From assembly GCF_028554725.1 (NCBI RefSeq), contig NC_071668.1:50263732-50327731 (forward strand): a stretch of 64,000 nt of DNA. Reading direction: 5' to 3'. A program made the translations under genes and the position numbers. Each line of letters begins with the position of its first letter. The stretch's first letter is position 1. The notes under the pieces were generated by a model. That model was not told where the DNA came from. It saw nothing but the letters and a program-made list of their open reading frames with translations, and searched no databases. The stretch comes from Zeugodacus cucurbitae. Taxonomy: Eukaryota; Arthropoda; Insecta; Diptera; Tephritidae. Positions 1-12,261 of the stretch are shown here, piece after piece.

Positions 1-79
1 ATTTTATTCTAATAAGAATCTGAAATTTATAAGCCTAATACTGTACTTAAACTGAAAACAACTCATTATATGCATTCGA

Positions 80-1400
80 TATGAAGAAAATATTGTTTTC
101 TTTTACCACACCCGACCGGAATTTGGTTTCATTTGCCTTCAACTCAACTGAACAGGAATAGGAGTTAGGAATTGTAGGGTGCTTGAAAGGCTTTACGAGC
201 GGGTACTGCACCAAATACCAGCTACGCAAAGTAGAAATTGCAAAAGATAAAATAAATCTACAGTAGCTGCGACTACGAGCGCGACAAGAGGCGGACATGA
301 ACAGCGGACATGAACAGCGGACACGGCAGTGGGCAGCTTGGAACGGCCAAGCGCCAGAAAAGCTTTCTAAACAGCACTGAAGATGATAATAAAGATGTCT
401 TCCACTGGGGCGATTGTTGACATCGCGACACGTGCGAGTACGGAGGATGTGTGTCGCGTCGGAGGTGGAGCACAATATGCAGCGTAAATTGAATTAAATG
501 TAAAAGATATAATTGCTACGGACCAGCGCAAAGAATATACAAAAACAGAAAAGAATCCCAGCATAAAATGGAAGATATCTGAAGCAACGATTAAGTGATT
601 GCATGAAAGCTGCGCAGCGAACTTCTTATGATTCTTGCAACACACGTAGGATAAATACGAGTTAAATTTGTGGTAGTGTAGTAGTTGAGGTGATGCGGCG
701 CTAAGGCGCTAAGGCAGATGAAAAGAAAATCAAAAGAGAGGCGGTGAGGTGGCTGATGACAAAATTGTATGGCTCATTGCATAAAGAATTTGAATACATG
801 AGTAAGCTGTACGTTGTTCCGGCATAAGACACATATCGACAGTGGCACACGTCACATATGCAAGCATTAAACCATCTGTATATCTGTTAATTCTTCAGTA
901 TCTGAGCACTTCAGTTGTCAATTCTTTTCACTTATTTGTTTGTGACGGAGCGAATGTTCTTATAACATTCAAAACGCCCTACAACTTGTACAACAAATTG
1001 CGTATTTAATATTTGCACCGTCATCAAGCACACACTCGCGCAACAATCATTTCAGACGCTGCGCTCATTCACATCTACTGCAAGCGTCATCAAAGCTGAC
1101 TTCAACCACCGAACAACTTCGAACCCAACAGCTATTTAAACGTTGGAAAATGTGGTGGAAAGAACATAACTCCTTGTGTTGAAGTTATTGCAACAAAGAG
1201 TAAAAAAGAGAAAATTAAGTTAAGTTTTTAAAAGCTAAAGAATTAATGAAGTGAGAAGGTACACATTAAAAAAGAATTCGAAGATGCAAAAATATCAAAT
1301 ACAACAACAACTTACAAGATCAGTAAAAGCAAAGATAGCTGGGAGTATACGGATGAGAGGAGTAGAGCAAACTGGTATATCATGCGTTCTGAGCGCAGCG
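80..1400. repeat. Diverged paralogous segment, copy 1 (partner at 60.2-62.0 kb)
   Basis: This stretch aligns collinearly, same orientation, with 60206-61970. Anchors include a 20-nt identity at 1008-1027 and 61563-61582 (AATATTTGCACCGTCATCAA), the string GCTGCGCTCATTCACAT about 50 nt further on in both, GATGACAAAATTG near 755 and 61185, TAATTGCTACGG near 510 and 60921, and GAAGATGATAAT near 379 and 60786. The two differ by many substitutions and indels. Short ORFs on the minus strand (47-475, 367-645) align loosely with ORFs at 60510-60911, but I see no convincing codon-type conservation. Copy 1 also carries a 13-bp tandem repeat at about 293-326 (GCGGACATGAACA). It may be an old segmental duplication including promoter or non-coding exon sequence; function unknown. 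Confidence 0.6.
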
Positions 1401-1924
1401 CATCATATTGACGGATTCCTTTTTGTTTTCAAGAAATTGTAAAGATTTCAATTGTCAGATAGCAAAGCACTGGAGAGACAAAATTTAATGAATACCTAAA
1501 AATTGACGCATACACATACAGACACCCACGAATTACCAAGCTGTTGTTATTGAAAAAGTGTGAAATTAACACAGCACCATTCTAACAGAACTGATGCATA
1601 GAAATTATGGTTTTGTCATTATCCGCTGATTTTGAAAGACAAAATTAGTCTGTTAAGTGAGAGAAGACATTGAGATAAATCGGAATCCGTATTTGATTAC
1701 TCGATGATTAAGTGTTAAATGCGTTTTCGGAAGTGTTTCGAACAGATGTAAGTTTTTTATTTTAAAAGATTTGAACAACTATAACTACATCGGTGAATAA
1801 TTGTAATATCGTATTCATAAATAGTGATGAAAATGCATGATTTAAGAAGCTCCATATAACATATTTATTGGCCGAGGATTATTGGATATATTAATTAATT
1901 TTTCACCAATATCGTTGTAATAGT
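1401..1924. other. AT-rich sequence, nothing recognised
   Basis: No long reading frame, RNA gene or repeat was recognised. A weak continuation of the duplicated segment may reach about 1480. Confidence 0.4.
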
Positions 1925-2239
1925 TGTTATACAAACTGTGTCATTCTTTCTGAAAAGAAAATCTAATTAACCTTTTCACAATATGTGTTGGAACACCAAA
2001 TATGTCGTTATTTCGTAAAAAAAAATATAAATAATTCTGGCACAACTGAGAAGTGTCGTTATTGTGGTTAAAAACTAATCCAACCTAACAAGTTTAAGAA
2101 CGGCACCTTCTTATTTCACGGTTTAGTTTCCTACGTATCGGAATGAAATTTTTATACAATATGGACGATGAAATTGCGCGCATTTCTGCATATTCGTGTT
2201 TTTTGTGTTAAGACACCATTCAAGTAAATGAGCGATATA
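1925..2239 (+). repeat. Fragment of TIR element family (ATATCGCTC termini), mariner-free copy
   Basis: The right end AAGTAAATGAGCGATAT and the internal sequence before it match, as reverse complement, the 12011-12260 part of the element at 12011-13839. Sequence upstream of about 2000 matches the part beyond the mariner at 13440-13540. Here the two parts are contiguous, so this copy preserves the empty site of the mariner insertion. The opposite terminus is not recognisable. Confidence 0.6.
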
Positions 2240-3679
2240 TTGTTGGTCACGCTAAGTTTACCTTTACCGTAATTCTCATAGTGTTGCCAGATATCAGTAT
2301 TATTTGATGAAATCAAAGCTATACTTAACTCAATATATGTGGCAAATCTGACGAATACGGTTGAATATAATCGGTTACGGTCGAATTATATCTATTTGGA
2401 CGGAGATATAAGGACCATAGTTTTTCGTCGAATGAAAGATTTTTTTCTGCAATAAAGGATCATATAATCGGGGGCAAACCAGAAAATACAATAAAGCATG
2501 ATAGCTACTTATAAGTATATAAAGTAAGCATATGTAACATGATGGTTACGTATTCCACAAATCATATACATTAGTACTAATATAAAAGTACCTAACCCAT
2601 TCCTATTAACCCCAACTCGAATGGTGGTGTATAACATAGACCTTCCGCACTCAATATTTGTTTGCCACCGGCCGTACATACCGACTCAAATCTTCAAACG
2701 CTGTAACAACATCCGTAATGACAACATTTTAATCGCAATGGTGACCACGAGGCGCAGCACAATAGGAATGAGCGGTGAAATTCGCTAGGAAATGAAAGTG
2801 TTGAGGCGTATGCTAAACTAATAGCATTAGCGTTCTCCCAAGAACCAATGTAAGTCCACAGAGACAGCCTAAGGACAAATCTAAATTAATATTGCACGGC
2901 AATTAAGTTTCATATAATTGCACAGCGTCTCATAAAATATAAAAGCACCGATAGGTCAATGTGGGTGGGCTGTGTTGATGTGGTCGTGATGTCTATATAA
3001 GTTTGCATAATATAAAAGTGCTTTAAGCCAACTAAATGTACGCAAACAGACAATGAGAGATGCAAAGAAAATATGTTAGAAAATATAACAAGTAAAGAAG
3101 GACTAAATTAGGGTCTTACCGAGTAAACTCAAAACTTGAACGAATCAAAGGACAAGGAACATTTCCATGAGATGGCTATCGTTTCTATTAAAAATGTTAA
3201 CAAACGACGCCATAATTAGTTATTCAACGTGAATGACATTCGCTTAAATTTGTCATCTTTGACAAATTCAATTTTAATCCAAACTTAATCAAAATACTTT
3301 TACTGAAGTTATTATTTGCACGGAATTTTGGTTAATATTATATATAAGGCATTATAAACAAACGTATGAGAACAAAACTATTATACTTTGTGCAACATGT
3401 TGAGATAGTATAAAAACGTTTAACGCTTAAGTAGGAGTAGAGACGCCTGCAATAACAGCAGACAATTTTCCGCAAAATTAATTTCGTTGAAGGTGTTTCT
3501 GGAAGATTTTCGTTTATTGTTGGTGGGAGCATTTAATTGTTAAAATTTCAACAAATATACAAATCGCCAAATATATCACCATTTAGTGAAGCATAAAGGC
3601 AGGAAAGTTAAAACAAAAAACATGAAGCAAGTATTAAATTAGTGGCTACTTACATATGTTGCCAGCATGTACCTTATAA
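2240..3679. other. Non-coding AT-rich stretch, nothing recognised
   Basis: Only short ORFs occur (for example minus 3338-3532) and they resemble no family I know. No splice-flanked exon or terminal repeat was found. Confidence 0.4.
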
Positions 3680-4564
3680 GAGGATGGAGCCATATGTAGA
3701 AGTTCACATAAGTGAGGAAAGATTCTGACTGTCATTCACTTAGGAGTGGCCAGGAACGATTGTTTTACATGTGGCTCAAGCAGCTCACGACTTCCGGTCT
3801 TAGACCAAGTATCCTCTGGGTAGCCAACAGACATCCGTTTGGAGGCGAGCTAAAGTGCGAAGGCGAAAACCGCCTATGCGGTTGTGCGTAGGGTTTGGGA
3901 CCCACCACATAAAAACTTGCCCCCCCCCCCCACTGAAAAAGAAAAAACAGCCTCGGATGAGAGACCCCAATTTTGATGACGACCACTGCAAACGTTTAAA
4001 GGACTACGAATTAAGGGTATGCACCTGGAATGTCCGAACCCTTAATTGGGAAGGTGCCTCTGCCCAGCTGGTTGATGTCCTCGTAAGAGTAAAGGCTGAC
4101 ATCACCACGATCCAAGAAATGCGATGGACGGGACAAGGACGGAAGAAGGTGGGTCCTTGTGACATCTACTACAGCGGCCATATAAAGGAGCGCAAATTCT
4201 GTGTGGGATTCGAGGTGGGAGAGAGACTCTGTCGTCGAGTCCTGGCATTCACCCCGGTGGATGAACGTCTAGCCACAATCCGCATCAAAGCGAGGTTCTT
4301 CAACATATCGCTGATTTGCGCCCACGCCCCGACAGAAGAAAAGAACGAAGTGATCAAAGATACCTTCTATGAGCGCCTAGAACGTACCTATGAGCGCTGC
4401 CCCCGCCACGATGTCAAAATCGTGCTTGGCGATTTCAACGCTAGGGTGGGTAAAGAAGGAAACATCACCAAACGGTCTGAGGCTGATTGACTTCGCCGGG
4501 GCCCGAAATATGGTCGTCTGTAGTACTAGATTCCAGCATAAGAAAATCCATCAAGCTACTTGGC
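3680..4564 (+). pseudogene. RTE retrotransposon fragment A1: 5' UTR and endonuclease
   Basis: The 5' end matches the full-length copy at 16976-20240, including the AGGATGG start and the 5' UTR with the GGGACCCACCACATAAAAA box and a run of Cs near 3920. The reading frame 3855-4490 begins inside the UTR and covers the apurinic-type endonuclease: the TWNVRTLN motif, an IQEMRWTG segment with the catalytic Glu, YYSGHIKERKF, and GDFNARVG. After RVGKEG about 45 bp are missing compared with the intact copy; this shifts the frame and creates the stop. The endonuclease sequence continues out of frame to HQATW, where it meets an inverted RTE piece at about 4562. The copy is dead. Confidence 0.85.
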
Positions 4565-6399
4565 GCCAATTGGTAATAACAAGTGAAGACAGGTCCTTCA
4601 CCGGAGTGGAGGTCTCCCTCTTCCTCGGCTTCCACCAGCGGGTACTGCATCGAAAACTTTCAGAGCTGGGGCACTTTCATCCATTCGAACAACATGACCC
4701 AGCCAGCGTAGCCGCTGTCTTTTTATTCGCTGGACTATGTCTATGTCGTCCAACAACACATACAGCTCATCATTCCATCTTTTGCGGTATTCGCCGTTGC
4801 CAATGTTTAAGGGACCGTAAATCTTCCGCAAACCCTTTCTCTCGAAAGCTCCTAGTGCCGTCTCATCGGATGTTGATACCGTCCACGCTTCTGCACCATA
4901 AAGTAGGACGGGAATGATGAGGGACTTGTAGAGTTTAGTTTTTGTTCGTCGAGAGAGGACTTTACTTTTCAATTGCCTAATCAGTCCATAGTAGCACCTG
5001 TTGGCAAGAGTGATTCTGCGTTGGATTTCAAGGCTGACATTATTATCGGTGTTCCTAGGTATACGAAATTATCTACAACTTCAAAGTTATGACTGTCAAC
5101 AGTGACGTGGGAGCCAAGACGCGAATGCGCTGACTGTTTGTTTGATGACAGGAGATATTTCGTCTTGTCCTCGTTCACCACCAGACCCATTCGCTTCGCT
5201 TCCTTATCCAGGCGGGAAAAAGCAGAACTAACGGCGCGGGTGTTGTTTCCAATGATATCGATATCATCGGCGTACGCCAGTAGCTGTACACTCTTGTAGA
5301 AGATTGTACCTTCTCTATTTAGCTCTGCAGCTCTTATAATTTTCTCCAGCATCAAGTTAAAGAAGTCGCACGATAGCGAGTCACCTTGTCTGAAACCTCG
5401 TTTGGTATCGAACGGCTCGGAGAGGTCCTTACCGACCCTGACGGAGCTTTTGGTGTTGCTCAACGTCAACTTACACAGCCGTATTAGTTTTGCGGGGATA
5501 CCAAATTCAGACATCGCGGCATAAAGGCAGCTCCTTTTCGTGCTGTCGAAAGCAGCTTTAAAGTCGACAAATAGATGGTGTGTGTCGATCCTTTTTTCAC
5601 GGGTCTTCTCCAAGATTTGGCGCATGGTGAATATCTGGTCAGTTGTTGATTTTCCAGGTCTAAAGCCACACTGATAAGGTCCAATCAGTTTGTTGACGGT
5701 GGGCTTTAGTCTTTCACACAGTACGCTCGATAGAACCTTATAAGCGATGTTAAGGAGGCTTATCCCACGATAGTTGGCGCAGATTGTGGGGTCTCCCTTT
5801 TTGTGGATTGGGCAGAGTACACTGAGATTCCAATCGTCGGGCATGCTTTCTTCCGACCATATTTCGCAAAGAAGCTGATGCATGCACCTTATCAGCTCTT
5901 CGACGCCTTATTTGAATAGCTCAGCCGGCAATCCATCGGCCCCCGCCGCCTTGTTGTTCTTCAAGCGGGTAATTGCTATTCGAATTTCTTCACGGTCGGG
6001 CAATGGAACATCTGTTCCATCGTCGTCGATTGGGGAATCGGGTTCGCCATCTCCTGGTGTTGTACTTTCACTGCCATTCAGCAGGCTGGAGAAGTGTTCC
6101 CTCCACAAACACAGTATACTCTGGTCATCAACCACTAGATCACCGCTGGGGGTCCTACAGGAGTGTGCTCCGGTCTTGAAACCTTCAGTTAGTCGCCGGA
6201 TCTTTTCGTAAAATTTTCGAGCATTACCCCTGTCGGCCAGCTTGTCAAGCTCTTCATACTCACGCATTTCTGCCTCTTTCTTTCTTTTTCTGCAAATGCG
6301 TCTCGCTTCCCTCTTCAGCTCCCGGTATCTTTCCCATCCCGCTCGTGTTGCGGTCGATCGCAACATTGCGAGGTAGGCAGTCTGTTTTCTCTCCACTGC
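4562..6399 (-). pseudogene. RTE retrotransposon fragment A2: linker, RT and C-terminal region
   Basis: Read on the minus strand from 6399 to 4562, this matches residues about 360-980 of the 996-residue ORF at 17000-19990. The pieces are 5908-6396 (ERKQTAYLA to LPAELFK), 4981-5883 (reverse transcriptase with GFRPGKSTTDQIF, FVDFKAAFDS, RGFRQGDSLSC and LAYADDIDIIG) and 4598-4972 (SRRTKTKLYKSL to GRGRPPLR). Stops and frameshifts separate them. The last codons and the 3' tail are missing, so it ends abnormally at the junction with A1. Its orientation is opposite to A1 and A3. Confidence 0.85.
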
Positions 6400-6408
6400 A
6401 GTGTTCTT

Positions 6409-6986
6409 CAGTGTGGCTTTAGACCTGGAAAATCAACAATAGACCAGATATTCACCATGCGCCAAATTTTGAAGAAGACCCGTGAACTTTAAAGCTGCTT
6501 TCGACAGCACGAAAAGGAGCTGCCTATATGCCGCGATGTCTGAATTTGGTATCCCCGCAAAACTAATACGGCTGTGTAAGCTGACGTTGAGCACCACCAA
6601 AAGCTCCGTCAGGATCGGGAAGGACCTCTCCGAGCCGTTCGATACCAGACGAGGTTTCAGACAAGGTGACTCACTCTCGTGTGATTTCTTTAATCTGATG
6701 CTGGAGAAAATAATACGAGCTGCAGAGCTAAATAGAGAAGGTACAATCTTCTATAAGAGTGTACAGCTACTGGCGTACGCCGATGATATCATTAAGAATC
6801 CCTTAAGAATTGGCAACGGCGAATACCGCAGACGATGGAACGATGAGCTGTATGTGTTATTCGACGACATAAACATAGTCCAACGAATAAAAAAACAGTG
6901 CTACGCTGGCTAAGTCATGTTGTTCGAATGGATGAAAGTGCTCCAGCTCTGAAAGTATTCGACCCGCTTCCACCAGTACCTGCTGG
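6409..6986 (+). pseudogene. RTE retrotransposon fragment A3: internally deleted RT
   Basis: Starts at the QCGFRPGKST motif and continues on the plus strand through TMRQILKKTRE. A deletion then joins it to the FKAAFDSTKRSCLY segment (ORF 6482-6913). After LAYADDI a second deletion jumps to GNGEYRRRWNDELY, removing about 150 residues. The match stops near 6986 before the normal 3' end. It may be the distal part of the element whose 5' end is A1, with A2 in between, or an independent fragment. Confidence 0.8.
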
Positions 6987-7409
6987 TGAGTTGAGAACAG
7001 CATACAGCTAGCAAGTGTTGTTGTTGTTATTGGGTCTACACCTATTCATATATTCATAATGTAATTTCACAGATAAAATGGTGCTATGCTTTCTTTCTCT
7101 ACCAACACCCTCGACACACAAAAAAACCTTATTTTATACGAACGAAATATTTGAAGTTGATTAAGATGAACAATACTTATACAATCAAATAGAATAGAAC
7201 ACAAGAAAGTTAGTGGGGCAGAAAGAGTATTTTACAACAAGAGTGAGTGATTGCTCATTAGAATTCGCTAAGTAAGAAAAATGACTGTTCTATTTCGTCT
7301 TGGACCTCGGTAATGATTCCTTCTTTCTCAGCTCACCAGCTATTATCTTATTAAATACTTTCACAGCGGAGCCACTTCGGAGCGGAGCCACATCTAAATA
7401 CTTCGTCGA

Positions 7410-7490
7410 TTTAAACATTTCTCATCGGATGTTGTATTCGTCAAGAATGGATAACATCTGTTGGTGAGAGTGATTCCAGCTTTCTTCCTT
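7410..7490 (-). pseudogene. Tiny RTE remnant
   Basis: CTCATCGGATGTTG followed about 30 bp later by CTGTTGGTGAGAGTGATTC matches two nearby parts of the minus-strand RTE C-terminal region (compare 4861-5020), with a deletion between them. Confidence 0.5.
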
Positions 7491-10400
7491 TCTTTTCCGA
7501 AAAATTAGTTCAGCCTAGTGGCAGACCTGAAATACGGCAAGAAAACTAATGAATTAATTTTATGATATACATTTTAAACCGTAAGTAATGTTGTTATTGT
7601 TTTGTTTGGTTATGAGAAATAAATTCCTTTCACTCTGCGCATATTTCACTTTGGCAGTGCAGCAAAAGTGAGAAATCATTTCATGTGTACGTCTGAAAGA
7701 GCATAAACTTAAGAACCATTTAGGAAATATGTGTGGTTTCCGTATCTTAAAGAATAACAGAATACTCTAACAAGGTATAACTTTTCTATTGCTCGTTGTT
7801 ATTACTTTTATAGCCATCTATGTATATACTAATAACACTTGCGCTGCTATCGAATAAAATAAACACTCTGCTGATAACCTTTGCTACTCTCTCCCTCTCT
7901 GACACCATCAATCGCCCTCAACCGACTTCTTCATTATTGCCTGTCAATCAAACTATGTAAATATTTGCCAAGGCGCTGCTTGCTTGCAGTTAGTGTTAGG
8001 GCTCCAATCAGTGTTCTTTTGAACGTTCAAATATTTAAAATTTTTGGGTTAAGTTTCCCTTTGCAGTTATTGCTTTCGTTACTCGCACATACACCTACTT
8101 ATAATATATACTCACGTACATATGTATTATACATCTTACTTTAATGCAGCTTGTCTGCAGGTTTAAAACGCTGAGTCACACAGAAAATTTAATATTCATT
8201 TAAATAAGATGCCCACAATCGATCTTCAATCTAGAAGTATTGGATTATTTAATATTTAAAAGGTTTACAGGTTATTGCCGTCGGCATAGACTAGAATGCA
8301 AGAGGACAACGGGACACCGACGGGACACGATCTATAGCATGATAATCAGACATTTAAGGTAGTCAGTGAAAGTTAATAATAAGAACACCATTGCGTATAC
8401 GTAACATCTTGCTGTATCAAACCTTTGTCAACAATTATTATTTTTTAGCAATAGATCTTCTCACTTATATTATATATAAAGAGTACATATTTTTCAAATA
8501 CTTCTCAAAGTTAAAAGTAATTGAAAATTAAATGCTATAACAGGTGTGGAATGGAAGCTATGTGCCATATTTATATAGTCTTTGTAGAAAAAACCTTCCT
8601 TTTTTGTCGTAAAGCATTATTTTTGTTTTGTTAAAACATTCTTATATCGCAGGTTGGAGAGAAACTACTGTCGTATTTTAGCTATTTTCGCAGCGTAATA
8701 CGGAAGACTACAACACCTTTATCAGCTGGAATTATCGGCTTACTTGTTGATAATATTATTTTATTGTTAACAAACACATTCTACTTGCTTTGCTATAATT
8801 GCTTGTCATGTCCGTATTGTTTATGGCGTCACAATGGCCAGGCGTTGCGGTTGTTCATTCAGATTTTTATTGTCATTCTCTACGAGCTTCCATTGTACAT
8901 TTTCATTTTCCGTTTCTTTTTTGACTTTACGTAACTTCGAATGCATTTTTGTTTCTCTTTTATTTCTTTGCCACTTTGTTTCATTGTACTATGATATTTT
9001 GTTGCCGACGGCTCAAAGGCCAGCATTGTTCACTGTAATTCGTTGGTTATGTGTCCTTGAGGGAGGATATATTTAAATGGTTTTATGGTTGGTCTTTGCT
9101 AATAATTGTATGTCTGCAATATAATTGACCGAGGGACATTTCCAAGAGGGACTTAATTAATTGTGCATATAACAAGAACAGAGGAAATTGTAAGGCCTCC
9201 AAACAAATGACGGAAGACGAGTAAATTTGTAATTTAGTTGCTAGCAAAACAAAGCAAACGAAAGTGAAGTGACAACAAATTCATGTTTAGATAGAGGTTG
9301 GTGTTTTGTGAAAATCTTTAATTTATTTTTTGTTGGTGTAACTTTTTAGTCAAAAGTATTCACAACCTACATCAAGTAAAGAGAAAAGTTCTTTAGCCTA
9401 AACATGAAACGCAATATACGGGTTGAATTAGATTCACCGAATGTTTGAAAAACGTTTATTAGATATATGGGAGCAAGGGCAAGTTATGACAAACATATGG
9501 TTCAAACACATCTACATAGATAGGCATACATATATACACTCGTGTTATGGGTATAAGACCGTTTATACCTAACTGTACAACAACCTAGGAATAACCTAAA
9601 CCTCTTGATGCCACTATTGTGCTATTTTTCCTACCTTACAAAGGTTTTTGAAACCTTCAAACATAGGGTAACTGAAAGTTATAGCCAATTGATATTTCTA
9701 ATACATATTTAGTTTGTTGTCCTTTATCTACTACTATTTATTTGTTCAAATATTGAATAAAATAATTTTAATGGAATGGCTACGCTACCAAGAATATGTT
9801 TGGTAACCAAATACAATACAGTAATATTTGTTTCTAACTGAATAACTGATTTGCCTGCAACTGATTATTTATAATTGTGTGTTTGAGATGCTAATACTTT
9901 GAGAATGTTAAAAGTGGATATTAATTCGGAATAAACGTTTATGCTAAAAAATTTTCGAAAGCAAAAATTGTAACCGAGTAAGCAGCCCGATCAATAACGT
10001 AAACTGTTTGAGATCTCACTTTCTGATCAAAAATATAAATCGTCCCTCGGAGAGGAATGCTAAACCTTCGAATTTATTTTTCGCTTAAATGAAATCTGTA
10101 AGATCTTTTTAGGCTACTCACTTTATAATATTTATGATGGATACTAGTAGTTATACAATTAGTACCAAAAACGTTTGTTATTGGCATAAATTGGTACAAG
10201 TTCTTAACTCTGGTCTCTGTGGCCAAAAACATCCGCTTTCGAACAAAAATAAAAAAACCGATGACTCTCAGATTAATTTCTGTGCACTTTACTGCAACTG
10301 CTGTTGGTACATCTACACCAACAAAAACACTAAATACCTAAATACTAGTCTCTTGCCATATAATGGTTCGCGGTTTTTATTGTTATTGCCACCGGCAAAG

Positions 10401-10502
10401 CAGAACAAAACACAAACGGTCTGTGGCCACGTAACCGCGATTTATAACAGGATCGTTTGTCGACCGAGAAACCTACTCACATAAATACGCACTTGTGCAC
10501 AT
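7491..10502. other. Three kilobases without recognisable genes
   Basis: AT-rich DNA with short ORFs (7881-8144, 8834-9076, 10134-10484) of low-complexity composition, none resembling a known family. A 15-bp imperfect direct repeat (GCGGAGCCAC) lies at 7366-7392. No splice-flanked exon or terminal repeat pair was seen. Confidence 0.4.
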
Positions 10503-11085
10503 ATGTACATTAGGGTAGCCCTTATTTTCCAAAGTATTCCGATTCTCGATCGCACCCCCTAGAAATATGCGAATAGCCCAAAAACTAGTATATACAAAGT
10601 TGTGGGTCAATCAAAAAAGGTTTAGAGGTTGCGCAAGGAGCTTGAAATCCTGAAAAATTAAGAATTTTTGCCATTTTTATTACCTTTCCAATATTACCAC
10701 AATCTTAAAAATCGGTCGATTGATGATAGAGTTACAGAAATACAAATATGAAAGTAAATTTAATGTGGTGCATTCTCAAGCGTCGCATGCTCGTGATATA
10801 CCGTTATAACGGTTTTAATGTTATTCTTATTATCTTATTACGGTATGGAAAACCAGTAAGGGATAGTGTGACTTTGAAATATGGAAGTCTGAGACATAAA
10901 AATGGCAAAAATTCCTATTTTTTCAGGATTTCAAGCTCCTTGCGCAACCTCTAAACCTTTTTTGATTGACCCAAAACTTTGTATATACTAGTTTTTGGGC
11001 TATTCGCAAATTTCTAGGGGGTGCGATCGAGAATCCAGAAACTTTTTTTATCCTCCATACAACTAAGGGCCACCCTAATGTACAT
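10503..11085. mobile_element. Fold-back MITE with 8-bp target duplication (hAT-like)
   Basis: The element 10511-11077 (567 bp) starts TAGGGTAGCCCTTA and ends with the complement TAAGGGCCACCCTA. It is flanked on both sides by ATGTACAT (10503-10510, 11078-11085). The two arms, about 10511-10690 and 10900-11077, are long inverted repeats sharing segments such as TTCTCGATCGCACCCCCTAG and AGCCCAAAAACTAGTATATA. About 200 bp of unrelated sequence forms the loop. There is no transposase. An 8-bp duplication suggests hAT or P superfamily; the terminus is not the usual CAGGG, so the superfamily is open. The duplicated site is itself palindromic. Confidence 0.8.
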
Positions 11086-11237
11086 ACATACATTAGTAGA
11101 TTCTTATTACATATAAGAGTTTAAGTAGTGCTACCTTGCAGGGAGTTCGAACACTTAACCGTGTTTTTTGAGAAAGCTCGAATTTTAGTTTTGCTCGCTT
11201 ATCAATTTATAGTTACTTATATCTCCTGTGTGAATTA

Positions 11238-11807
11238 CAGTGGAACTTCTCTAACTCGAATCACCATAATCTACAAAAAAACTTCGAGTTATAGAAATTT
11301 TCATTAAAACATAACTTTTTTAAAAAGCTGTAAAATATAGATTTACCCACAGTTTTAGTTATTTACTTCGCAAAAAGTTTTATTTCAATACATTAAAACA
11401 TGTATTCTGTAATTTTGTTTGTTGTAGTTTGCAATTGTTTGGCTCTTGACGTCTGTATCCCATGCCTTTGATACACGATTTATGCAATCCATAAGTGTAA
11501 TTTCATATTTTTTGTTCGCCTCCATACGAATATAGGGACTCCTTTAAAATTGTTCCTTGATAGTAAAATTTTAAATTTTTTATTATGCCCTGGTCGAAAA
11601 GTTCGATTTATGGAAGGAAATTTTTATGAAATTTGTCTTCTATTGCCAATTCAAGAGTTCGAGTTGTAGAGAACTTCGAGTGAGGGAAGTTTGAGATATG
11701 GAAGGAAATTTGTATGGAATTTGATTTCTAAACGCTATTGCCAAATCAAAAGTTTGAGTTATGGAGATCTTCGAGTTATAGAAGATCGACTTATTGAAGT
11801 TCCACTG
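11238..11807. mobile_element. Pogo/Tigger-like MITE, 570 bp, TA target
   Basis: Terminal inverted repeats CAGTGGAACTTC (11238) and GAAGTTCCACTG (ending 11807) are bounded by TA on each side (11236-11237, 11808-11809). The interior repeats motifs such as CGAGTTATAGA and CGAGTTGTAGA in both orientations. CAGTGGAAC termini with TA duplication are typical of pogo-type Tc1/mariner non-autonomous elements. No coding remnant was seen. Confidence 0.8.
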
Positions 11808-12261
11808 TAACATAAATTTTTAAAAGAAAGCAACGGTATTTAAATTTAAATTTTAGAAATCGGTGAAAAAAATTTAAACACTGGAATTCGAGTTTTTAAA
11901 CTTAATCAGTTTATATTTATATTAACAAATTTTATGATATTTGTACAGAATTTTAGACCCAAAACTAAAGGAAACGTTACTTTTATCTTCACTTTTAGAA
12001 AAATAACAGTAATTATATCGCTCATTTACATGAATAGTATCAGAACTAAAAAACACAATTTTTAGTTGAGTATGCAGAAATGAGGACAATATAACTGTTC
12101 ATATTGTGTAAAAATTGCATACTGGTGCGTTGAAAAATAAACAGTCAAAATAAGAATGTATCTTTTACCACTTATTATGTCGCGTTATTTTTAACCACAA
12201 TAACGAAACTTTTCAGTTATGCCAGAATTAGTCATATATTTTTTTTCGAAACAGCGACATA

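Noticed and set aside
2780..2800. GGTGAAATTC string recalling 18S rRNA
   Set aside because: The flanking sequence does not continue as rRNA; a chance 10-mer.
9540..9580. Short palindrome GTATAAGACCGTTTATAC
   Set aside because: Too short and isolated; no matching repeat elsewhere.
11140..11165. GAGTTCGAAC resembling a tRNA T-loop
   Set aside because: No acceptor stem or anticodon arm can be folded around it.
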